A stretch of DNA of 64,000 nt from Gavia stellata. Its lineage: Eukaryota; Chordata; Aves; Gaviiformes; Gaviidae. The DNA is taken from NCBI RefSeq assembly GCF_030936135.1, contig NC_082604.1, forward strand, positions 5,649,001 to 5,713,000, given 5' to 3'. The notes beneath the pieces are model-generated. The model ran no database searches. It was not told where the DNA came from and was given only the letters and a program-made list of their open reading frames with translations. Numbering within the stretch: position 1 is the stretch's first letter; every line of letters begins with the position of its first letter. The position numbers and the translations under genes are program-made. Positions 1-10,145 of the stretch are shown here, in pieces.

Positions 1-890
1 ATTACGAGATGATAAAAGCAGAACTGCTTTTCCAGGCACTACCAGCAAAGCTTACCAGACTCCATTAAAATTAGCTTTCTGCTCACGTCACAAGTGGTCA
101 CAGGTTCTTTTTTCTCATGTTTCCTCTGTAGCTATTCAGTCATCTGACCACTTTAGCAGTAAAAAAAGAAAGAAAAAAATCCCAGCCATGCAAATTTGAT
201 TGTCTAAATGATAATGGAAAATCTGTGTTAAAACTGATACCGAGTTCCTCTGTGTGTCTAAAATTTGTTCTTGCTGGCCAGTAGTCTCAGATAGACTATT
301 TATTGTAGTACTGAAAGAATGAAAAATTCAAGAGGACCAGAAGGAGGGGGTGAAACGGTAAAATTGCTTTCAAGGAGTATTTCCCATTGCAATTGATTTT
401 CGGTAACCCTAGGAAAGATGGAAAATTCCTTCTCTTTCCTCCTCAACAATTTTATGCAATATATATTTTTACCACAGAATGGTAATGGGAAAAATTATCA
501 AGGTTCACAAACCCACTCCTATCTCAATAAAAATACCATGTGATCTGAATGAATATTCCTCTTTGCCTGAATCCCAAAGGGACAATACAGGGGGCTACAG
601 ATACTTGGTTAAAACACCATTTTCTCATCCACTTGTCTGCCAACCATTCTCTTGTTTCTTTGCGTGCCTCCAGCGGACTTGCTGAGTGCTGGTATCAGAA
701 CTCCGGCAAATCCACAACTTGGCACCTGCCTTATTTAAGTCTCCAACTTTAAAAAAAGAGCTGAAAGGTGTCAGGAATTACAGACTCACTGCAAATTTGC
801 AGAGTTTAGCACCCAGTTTACACTCCCTGGAAATCTACAGTTCAAGCCTAAGAAGCAAAGTTTATTGGGTTTGTTTCTTACATGCCTTAC
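1..890 (-). other. KLHL6: KLHL6 intron 1 (partial)
   Basis: This is sequence downstream, in the minus-strand sense, of the KLHL6 exon 1 donor. The donor is the complement of 889-890 and reads CAG|GTAAGG. No further KLHL6 exon is visible before the window edge, and I see no repeat that I can name. Open frames here on the plus strand are antisense shadows. Confidence 0.8.
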
Positions 891-1150
891 CTGAAATAAT
901 TGCTTGCTGCAGCAAGGACCACTCGGTGACAGGAGAATTCCCTGCTGTCCACGCACAGGATGACATCTGTAAGGGAATTTTCAAGCCGAAGGTTCTCCAG
1001 GCCATTCTGGAGCACCAGAGAGAGACCCGTATCATCAAACTTGACCTTTTCACCACTCGAGACTTCCACCAGGTCCTCCATTTTTGTCAAACGCTCATTG
1101 TCCAAAGAGATCTCGGGCTCCTCAGAGCTCTTCTCCAGCGTGTCCCCCAT
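891..1150 (-). CDS. KLHL6: KLHL6 coding exon 1 (5' part of gene; rest off-window)
   Basis: Kelch-like protein 6 is a CUL3 substrate adaptor of lymphoid cells, known for B-cell receptor signalling and germinal-centre function. Only the first 86 codons plus two bases are here. They hold the N-terminal leader and the start of the BTB domain, seen as the motif [20 protein letters not shown] and ending at ASNYF-R. The exon closes with a consensus donor (CAG|GTAAGG) at 891/890, and the reading frame continues beyond position 1 of the window. The start at 1150 is chosen because its context is strong (A at -3, G at +4) and an in-frame TGA lies eight codons upstream. The human protein, as I recall it, has about 11 more N-terminal residues before the matching Met-Gly-Asp. 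KLHL24 is the other close hit to the BTB motif, but the leader sequence and gene order fit KLHL6. Confidence 0.9.
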
Positions 1151-1172
1151 TTTCTGGCCAGCACCGTCTCAT
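1122..1172 (-). promoter_or_regulatory. Upstream ORF overlapping the KLHL6 start codon
   Basis: On the minus strand an ATG at 1172-1170 opens a 16-codon frame, different from KLHL6, that runs past the KLHL6 ATG (1150) and stops at TGA 1124-1122. Its context has A at -3. It counts only if the transcription start lies upstream of 1172, which is likely but not shown. Confidence 0.5.
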
Positions 1173-4100
1173 TCTGTTGGTGCTTCAATCTAAAAAGAGC
1201 TCCTAAGCTTCAGACGAGTCACACTGCAGAAGTTGGGCGGATTTCCTGTCCAGAGGTCTCTGCTTATCTGTAGCTGTCACACACACATAACAGGAAGCCT
1301 TGCACTTTCTCATCCTGTTAACACAAACAAAGGCTGGGTTTTTTTCGGTGAATTTCAGGCAGTATCAACGTGTTTAGAAAGGACTTAAGATGCCTCTGGA
1401 TGTGAGAAGATTACAAGTGACAGGGAAGGCCTGCTTCCCACCCTCAAGACAGTCCCTCGCTCTTATCCGGATCTGCTGGTTGTAGTGATAGGTGCACCAT
1501 ACGGCTATCGAGTCACTCCTGGCAGAGTGGGCTGCTAAGGGGAAGAGGGTATTATTTTAAATTCCTTTTTCCAGGTATGTGATTATTAATCATTGAGCTG
1601 GTTTTGGGTTTGTTTTTGGTCTTTAATAACATGCTGCCATATTCAGAAAGCCCTCCAAGCGGCTGTTTCTGTCCCTCATGACATGGTAGCTGACAAACAT
1701 TGGATGGCTTGTCTTTAAGGCTAAATCGGCATAACGCTCTTCAGGACATGGAGCAGCATCAAAGACCTCGCAGCTGATGGTCTTCAGGCCACACTGCCGG
1801 GCACAGTGATGTCCTGCATGGGTCCATGCAGCCAGTGCCATGCCACCAACTCTGGCTAATAGTGGAAGCTAAAGGAGAGAGCCTAGGGAGCTGCGTACGC
1901 GTGCTCATCCCCACCATCCCCACTGCTGGAGGTACCTTGAATCACATTGCAGTCCTAACTTGCAGTCCCCAAGATAAACACGGATGGTGGTGGGACTGTG
2001 GGCTGAGTGGCTGGTGGCGGGGATGATGCAGAGGAGCACTGGGCTGAGCCTCCTGCATGACAGGAGCACACAGAGCACCGGGCTGAAGGTTTCGCTTTCA
2101 CCTAAGGCTGAATTGGATCTACTTGGACCTCGCCTAGATGGGAAGCTGACCCAAGCTGCCTGAGCTAATAAGCCACACAGCCTATTGAAAGTAACAGGGT
2201 AAATCCCCTGGCTCGCTTAGGAAACTCTCACGCTGTGGAGTTAGAAAATCTCACCCCTCTCTCTCCCCCCGAGAGGAAAGCAGGGCTAACCTCTAACCTT
2301 GGTAGCTTGAGTGCTAACCGACCTTGCCTTTGTGATACTTACTTCTAGGAATCCTCGTTTGGCCAATCCTCATGTTTTTATTGTGTGCTTGGTTTCCTCT
2401 TTTGTCTCCAGCTTGTATAGCTGAACTCACAGTGTTAAGGGAAGCTTGGCTGAGAAGAGGGAGGTGAAAGCGGCATTCCGAGAGAGCCAGATTTAGAGGC
2501 TTCTTGTGTAGGATAGGATGATCAAGAGGAAGGAAAGCAAAAAATCTCCTGCTTTCCCCTACCTCCTTGTAATGGGTTTTTCTTCATTTTGTGTAGTCTG
2601 TGCAGCGCTTTGGCTTTTTTCTTTCCCAGCTGATGTAAATGTGTTCCTGCCGCCTTTTGTGCTAACTTTTGGTAATGAATGCTTCCTTTTTTAAAGCCAG
2701 TCCCATCTTTCCACCAAGTATTCCTCCAGGAATACAATCAGAAAATGAGGGAGACCCCTCAAAAATATCAGGTGTGCTTTTAAAATCGCAATATTTTAAC
2801 CCTGTCTTGGGTTAGGTTCTCTTTGTTTATCGGCATGACTTTTGACCTTAGGGAATTCGTCTTATCAGGCTTTTCTCTGATGGTGAGAAGCTTCATATTT
2901 TCTTTATCTGTTTAAGTGAAAGCTGAGATTCAGCAGTGATCACTTGATTCCTGTTGCTGAAGCTTTACACGAAGCATTAATAGTTGCGAAAGTTGAAGTA
3001 AGATTGTATTGTCTGTGAGTGCTGGGAACGGAAACCCTGCAGTAACTAGGTCGGTTGATAGCTGTGGTATTGTCAGTGTGCTACCCATTAACTGCACTGT
3101 AGAAAGGACCTTAGTAGCTCAAGCAAGTGTTGACTGGTAGTAGCAATGATCACTATCTGCAGTCTGTCTCCTTCTGTGCCATTGCCAACCCACATGATGT
3201 ATTTTTAACCCTTAAATTTTTTTTCCTGCCAAACACCTCCCCTCCTTTTTTCTTCTGTTCGTCTGTTTTTATAGGGTTGCCTAATATTTACAGGATCCCT
3301 TGCTCAGGGATTAATCTGCAAAGGTAGTAGCTAGTTTCATTATTTGGACAAGCACCAGGGCAGTGCTGAGGTGAATGTTGTGTCTTTGCAAGTATAAGGG
3401 AACAAACCCAACATCAGGGAGCTGCTTGCCTGAGCTGCGCCGTCACCAAGACTGCAGCAGCAACATGTTATTTAATCCTTGGGCAAATCCAGCTTGTTAC
3501 TTTATGGTAGCAGCTTCCAAACACATTCTTCTTTTTGCCCTTTAGAAACTTGTTCTGGCTGCACTCCTACTGTTTTCATTAAAGAATTACCTGCTAGCTA
3601 AATGAACCACTTAATCGGGTAAGAGCTGAAGGCTTGTTTGTTCATGACATGTTTGTCTATTTTCTTTAGCTTACACATACTGAATTGAGCTATGTCGATT
3701 CTGTACTAGCTTGAGATAACTGGCTGGAATTACTGGCTAAATAATGTATGTCCACCACTTCTGTCACATAGTAAGTTTATAGAGCTATGTAACATCACAG
3801 ACATATGTATCTCTGTTTTGTACGTGTTTGGCGAGCTGAGTTCAGAGACTGCTTTGCATCTTGCCCTGACCTCCTTACCTCTGCATCCTCTGTTAGCCAT
3901 TGACCATGCTCCCTGCTTAAATGTTGATCTGTAGCCAACACCAGACCATTTTCAACCATCTGTTCCTGAAACCAGCATCTCATCGCTGTGGCATTTCAGT
4001 GCTGTAAAGCTTGATCATGCCAGGTGAATCTGCCCAGACTGGCCAGGAGTCCTGGTTCCCACCTTGGAGAGTGAAAGATTCAGGCAGTCCCTGGGAAAAG

Positions 4101-7100
4101 TCATGGACATGGGGCCATGATTAAGAGGAAGACCAGAAGAAATCACACCTGGGACACCCACCAACAATAGATCGAGAGAAAGGAGCTGAAGCATTCTTAA
4201 AACAAAGGCAGAAACACAGAAACCTATTTCTGACAGTTCTGTTACTTGTTTTGCTTCCCACAGTCCTTGTACTTTAGGTAACAGAGCCCTTATAACCTAG
4301 CGAGTCTGAGAGGGACCAGCAAAGAAACATGGGAGCATGTGGCTGCCTCAAGGAAGAGCCCAGATGAAGACTGGCAGGAGTTTTTCCGGGCTGAGAAAGA
4401 AGATGCTGAGCCAGCCTGGTATTGGACTGGGACCCAGAAACTTCCTACTCTAGGTAATGAGCTTGAGTTAGGTTACTGAACTTGCAGATGGCAATGACTT
4501 CATATTTCTGACCTGGAAGGGAACTCTCCCGTGAGTGTTCTGTCACTGCAGAGCTCCCACAAAGTGCATCCTTGCTGTTTGTCTTCTTCCTCTTATTCCA
4601 GACCGGGTCCATTTTGCAACCACCAGTGTTGCTCCAGGTATGTGTGATCCATGACCAAGTGGCTGCTGTTGGCTATTCCACCTTATACTTCCCCCAGTGC
4701 TGCAAAAATCATCACCAGAGCTCCCTAGGAGCAAACAGATAACTTGCAAAGCTGAAGCTCCCAGCAACGTATTGACAGCTACATCTTCAGGCGTCAACAG
4801 ACTTCCTGATGGTTGTGGGAGGGAGCGTTCTCTCATCTGAGGTGGCCTGTTTAAAGGTGCTAGCCTCCAACAGGAGGAGGACACAGCAGCAGAAGAGGAG
4901 TCTTGAGAAGTTTTTGAGTTATACCTGAAGTCCCTGCAATCACTTCCACTGTGCAACCCGATAAATACAGAAAAAATAAATGCAGAAAAAGCCTTACAAT
5001 GCAGGGGACCCTGCTGGGGGCACACAGCTGACTGCTTAATGCAGAGGTTGTTGCTTTGTGTGGAAGCAGAGATGGGGCTCATCTCACCCGGAGCTATTTG
5101 CTAGCACAATGCAAAGAAAGATAGCTGAGGCCTGAGATAATCTTGCCAACCCTGGAAAGTTACTGGATATTTTGTCTGTGTTTTCACTAGATTGGGATAA
5201 TGTTCACTAGCTTAAAATAGCACGTTCTTAGTTTAGCTATGGGGAAACAAATGTGATTTTTGTTTTTGAAAATACATCCAGAATTTGTGGATCAGGTTTT
5301 CTATAAACTGCAAGTTGGCATCTTTGTTTCATCACAGTTGTGCTCCCTCTTCTGAACCAGCACCACCTTCCATTTCAAAACCCACTCCTTGAGCCTTCTC
5401 ATATCCCTCCCTCTGGGCAGCTGCAGTTGTTCAAAGTCAGCAAACAACCATGATTTATGTGAGGTTGGCCTGTCCCATCCCCTCACTCTTGAAAAGCACC
5501 TCCTATTTTGAGAGTATCGCAATGTTACTCTGCTAGTGCTGCATTTATTATCTTCCCAACTTTTATTCTCAGACTGTTTTTGCTTGTATTTTAAGTCACT
5601 GGGATGTTTCTAGAATAACCGCTGCTTCCATGTATTGTTTTCTTAGGGGTAGTGGGATAGTCAAGCATTGTGCTAACAATCCAGATGAGTGACTCCAAAC
5701 TGTGCTTTCACGTGGCATAAAAGAGAGGTCCCGGCTGACCAAACTGTAAATGCCAGATTATTTGGGTTCAGTATTCAAAGTCTGGTTGTTATCCTAATCA
5801 TATTACTCCCATGTGTGTTATTGGCTATAGAGGTCAGTAAGCTTTAACCCTGACGTGTAGATGGGCCAGTTGAGCTTAGAAATCTTTGATCCCCTGCTCA
5901 TAGGCTTTTGAGGGAGTGGTGGAGGAAGACTACTATTTAAATAAGTGTTTATTCTATTTGAAGAAGATGAATTGCATTCTGGGGGTGCAGCAGGGTCACT
6001 CCCAAAGCTGCAGGCACAAGCAGCTGAGACATCACTTAGTGCTGTATTTTAAGACCTTATAGCCCAAGATGAGATGCACCCAAAAGAAACAGGAAGGACT
6101 GAAGCCTAGTGATGGAGCTGAAGGCAAGACTCGTAAGAAATGCAGTAGGTGCAGGCCATGGTAGTTGATGAGTGCTGTAACCAGCCTTCCCCATTCAGAA
6201 TAGTCTTCTCCTTCTCCCTGGAAAAGAGATGTTCTTTCCTCAACACTTTACACTACTACAGGTTTTTCATGAGAACAGACAATTGCTTCCCTTTTCCCCC
6301 CCTCAAGATAATCAATTTTCGAAACAAAATTGCAGCAGTTATTTCCATTCCCTGTTGTACGCAAACAGGGAAAGAAATGCGATTCTTAAAGTTAGTTTCT
6401 TCTAGGCAAGAAGCGCCCCATTTTCTTTTAACTTAGTCCTGAATTGCTCTCTAAAAGATTTTGCCAGTGTTACTCACAAAGAGGTTTTGTCATCAGCATC
6501 AGACTCCCTCCTGCTTCAGTTTATGTAAGTAACAAGATGCTTGGGTCACTTGTCTAATGCCGGCTGCTGTGCCACCCATTTGGATTTAAAAGCATCTTCT
6601 CTGTATTATTAGTTAATGGCTGTTTATGCACAAATAATTCTTCCACTAAGTAAATTATACCTTTGATCTCCATAAGTGGACACAAAGAAGTAGGCCCATG
6701 TTAGAAGAAGTAGAGGCCTGTTGTCCTCAGTGATATTTTGATCTTGTATTCTTCGTGCACCTCCACCTTCTGCTGCACCCAGGTTCTGGCGTCCAGCATG
6801 CCAAGGTAAGAAACGCAGCCTTGGCAAGAAGTAACAGCACTATAGTTCAGGCACTTTTTCCAAGGCTTGATAAAACATGACCACCAAAGTAGCTCTTGAA
6901 ATGAAGGAGAGCTGTTCTGCTTGGCAAGAGCTGAGAAATGGAGGAAACTGCCATTTATAGTGGATTATGTGGAGATCTATGTTTTAGTGCGTGCTTGATG
7001 TTAATGAACGGTAGGGATATCGGTTGGACTGAAACTTCAGTTCTTGAGTCTATTCATAGAATATGCTAAGTGGCCCTATGAAATGCTGACAGTGTGACGC

Positions 7101-8032
7101 CAAACCATGGGAAACAAACCTAGTCTCAGATCTTATTGAAGTCTAAGGCAATGCTGACTTCTATTTTACATTAAGGCTTGTTGATCTCAGCCAGTTCTGT
7201 GCACACATACCTAACTGATGAGTCTACACTCCAAGTGACGCTCCAGAGCTGTGACCGAATTTTGCTTTGGTTTTTGGACTGCCTGAAGCTTAGAAATGCT
7301 GGCCCCAGAATCAGTGTGGTACTTACATTCCTTGCGATGGGCTTTTGCTAGTTTGCAATGCAGATTTTCTTCTCAAGATGTAAAGACTCTCAATCTATTA
7401 CTTGGGAAGACCATAAGAGGAATAGTGAATGGAGTAATCGGTGTGCTCTGTACCCACACCACTTGCTGACTAGCCTCAGGCTCCTTTGCTTCCTTCTCTG
7501 CAGGACTAAGTCTATCAGACTAGAAACCCCTATGGACCCAAATCAAAAGAAAATGTTTAAGTGAAGCCCAATCGAAACAGGCTGAAGGCAAATGAGATTT
7601 TTTTGCCACTTTACAAGAGGGAGTTGACATTTTGTGTGGTGCACACAGCAGCTCACAGAATCAGTCATTTCTTTTGACCACCATACAAGATAGTTCCTGC
7701 TGCTGGCTGACGTGGGGTCATTTACTAGCTTGTCTAATTATCCAAAAAATAAGGATGCCGTTGGCAAATATTGCTACTCTTGGAACATGAGTTTTTCACT
7801 GGAAACCCAAAATTTATGTCATTAATTCGTGTGTCTCTTTTTCTGCCATAATGAAGGGCAGAATCAGTCGGCTCCCCGCCGGCCGACTGCTGAAAGCCCA
7901 GCCTTGCTCGGTCTGGAGGAAAGAAGCAAACTGGAAAGAAGCAGAAATTTACATGTTTTCAATAAACAAATACATAACTTTTGGTCAAAGCGCAATCTGA
8001 CTTAATACACCTCCACACATGTGCTCTCCTGT
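1173..8032. other. KLHL6-KLHL24 intergenic region, proximal part
   Basis: The KLHL6 5'UTR and promoter must lie in the first few hundred bases, but there is no CpG island and no clear TATA box, so I do not place a start site. The rest is moderate-GC non-coding sequence. The longest open frame (4543-5082, minus, 179 codons) has no recognisable motif and is of a length expected by chance in a window this size. A short perfect inverted repeat sits at 7865-7889. I see no tRNA, snRNA or known transposon here. Confidence 0.6.
7865..7889. repeat. 8-bp perfect inverted repeat (hairpin)
   Basis: CAGTCGGC at 7865-7872 is matched by GCCGACTG at 7882-7889 across a 9-base loop. It is GC-rich in a surrounding of average composition. 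Function unknown. Confidence 0.6.
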
Positions 8033-8581
8033 ACAAAGCCAGTACATATCCCACCTGGAGTACTGCGTCCAGCTCTGGGGCCCCCCGCATAAGAAGGACA
8101 TGGACCTGTAGGAGCGAGTCCAGAGGAGGGCCACAAAGACGATCAGAGGGCTGGAGCACCTTTCTTAGAAGCACAGGCTGAGAGAGTTGGGGTTGTTCAG
8201 CCTGGAGAAGAGAAGGCTCCAGGGAGACCTTATAGCGGCCTTCCAGTACCTGAAGGGACCTACAAGAAAGCTGGAGAGGGACTTTTTACAAGGGCATGTA
8301 GTGATAGGACAAGGGGTAATGGCTTTAAGCTGAAAGAGGGTAGATTTAGATTAGATATAAGAAGGAAATTCTTCACCATGAGGGTGGTGAGGCACTGGAA
8401 CAGGTTGCCCAGAGAAGCTGTGGATGCCCCAACCCTGGAAGTGTTCAAGGTCAGGTTGGAGGGGGCTTTGAGCAACCTGATCGAGTGGAAGGTGTCCCTG
8501 CCCGTGGCAGGGGGGTTGGAACTAGATGATCTTTAAGGTCCCTTCCAACGTAAACCATTCTATAATTCTATGATTCTATGA
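8033..8581 (+). mobile_element. CR1 LINE, truncated 3' end
   Basis: This is the 3' terminal part of a chicken-repeat-1 type non-LTR retrotransposon in plus orientation. Read in sense it gives the decayed C-terminus of the CR1 reverse-transcriptase ORF (YISHLEYCVQLWG, then [17 protein letters not shown], then [18 protein letters not shown]) interrupted by several stop codons. It then gives the conserved 3' untranslated segment (GTTGGAACTAGATGATCTTTA, then GGTCCCTTCCAAC) and ends in an ATTCTATG-like tandem tail at 8558-8580. It is 5'-truncated, as almost all CR1 copies are, and cannot be active. The left border is approximate. Confidence 0.92.
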
Positions 8582-9354
8582 AATGTCTGTCTGATTTCCA
8601 GTTTAATTTTTCTCCACAGCTATTTTGTTTAGCTCACAGCTGACTTTTAAGCTTTTGCAATTTTTCAGCAGGGTGTCTTAATTGTCTCTTTTGCAAGAAA
8701 GCTAAACTTGTGTAAAACTGGTCTTTAGGCAGCGTCGTTAGACAGCTTTCAAGACAATTCGACATTAGTTATATAGGAAAGGTCTTTAATCTTAATTCTG
8801 TATGGTGTGAGCCGGGGAGCTTGGGAACGTGAATGAGCTCTACTTCCCAGCCTTCAGCCTATGGAGGAATTAAGTTGACAGATTGTTAACTAAATAGCTG
8901 AGCAGGTGGAAAAATATTAAACTGAGCAGAGATTATGCTGTAGAAATGTACATTTTGCTAATTATTACCAGTAGTAAAAATCATTATTGCATTTTATGTG
9001 ACTGACTTATGAATGACCTAAAGTTAGAAACAGTGTAGGTGAGTTGTTAATATCCTTATGCAAATAAAGGTATTGTGTGAAGTGCAATGATTTAAAATGT
9101 AAAAAGAGGAAGTGCTGAAAAAGTTGTGGTATTTCCTGATGAGGGAAGGAAATTATCTGAGTATGCTTTAACTGCCCGTGTACTGGATTTGAAGGTGTTA
9201 CGCTGTTAGGAGCCTGTGCCTTTGCTAGTTTGTTTTTTAAGCTGATCGTAGTAATCTTGGTTTAACACAGCCCTAACTTTCTGTCTCTGAATACAGCAGA
9301 TTCCTAGTGGCTGTGGCCAGAAAAGCACATTACAATTTTCTAGACCAAGCCCTC
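8582..9354. other. Intergenic, no gene seen
   Basis: AT-rich unique-looking sequence between the CR1 copy and the GC-rich patch that follows. No coding or RNA feature is supported. Confidence 0.6.
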
Positions 9355-10145
9355 CTTCTCCCGCGCGATGTAAGCCCGGCAGTCCCACACTCTGTAAGAA
9401 TACGTGCCCCAGGCTCCGCTCTCCCCAGGCTCCTGGGGAGCGAGTGCTCCAGCCCGCTGCCCAGCCTGCTCCTCCTGCTGTGGGTGCTGCGTGGGCTCCC
9501 ATGGGCCACCCTGTGGGTGGGTGTCCCAGAGTGGCCGAGAGCTCCTCAGCTGGACACACCAAGACTCACGTACACTTTAGCTTCACTCACCAGCCCGCAG
9601 CTCAGAGAGCCTGGGGAGCCAGCGCTGGCTGTGCCACGCTGCCGGTAAGCTGTGGTTTACCTAGGACAGGAGCGTGCAGGGAAAGCTCTGAGAGCACGGG
9701 GCGAGATGTCCTTACACAAGCTCGCAGGCTCCAGTTCACGTGCAGTATTGACATACGCCAAGAGTCTAACGCGTGGCTGCTGCAGACCTCAGCGGCTGGC
9801 GGGAGCGAGGAGCCTGAGGAGGTGCTGTGAAAGCTCCTCGGTAGCTGTCAGGTCCGGGGCTGTGCAATCAGTCAGGGAAGCTGTCTGGAATGTAGGGCAT
9901 TGGGACAGCTGCGCCAGGCCAGGCGAGGAGCTCCGAACGCCGCAACGCTTTGAATTTGGAAACCGTGACAGATATTTGTGCTGGCTGGTATCAGGGCCAG
10001 GAGGTGGAGCCCAGCTCGCCGGCCGTGTTAAGTGTTACTGAGCGTCGGGGAGGGAGCGGAGGTGCATCTGACTACCTGTGAAGTTTTGGAGGTGTGACAT
10101 TGGAGAAAGAGTGGACCAAAGTCATCTTAGGCTTGAGAAAGCAGG
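9355..10145. other. Orphan GC-rich, CpG-rich patch
   Basis: About 0.7 kb with clearly more G+C and more CpG dinucleotides (roughly 40 by eye) than its flanks, far from any annotated promoter. Open frames of 113-129 codons on both strands have no recognisable motif and follow from the composition. A good splice donor (GCAG|GTAACT) lies at 10144/10145 at its right edge. It could be an unannotated promoter with a first exon, an enhancer, or a GC-rich relic. I cannot choose between these from sequence alone. Confidence 0.4.

Noticed and set aside
686..1273. 195-codon plus-strand frame
   Set aside because: It is antisense to KLHL6 exon 1, whose minus-strand frame has a clear BTB match and a splice donor.
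4543..5082. 179-codon minus-strand frame in the intergenic region
   Set aside because: No motif, signal or neighbouring exon structure. One or so frames of this length is expected by chance in 64 kb. Expression data would be needed to revive it.
8033..8581. Possible protein-coding gene from the short frames in this segment
   Set aside because: The frames are pieces of the CR1 reverse-transcriptase C-terminus and its 3'UTR with several stops.
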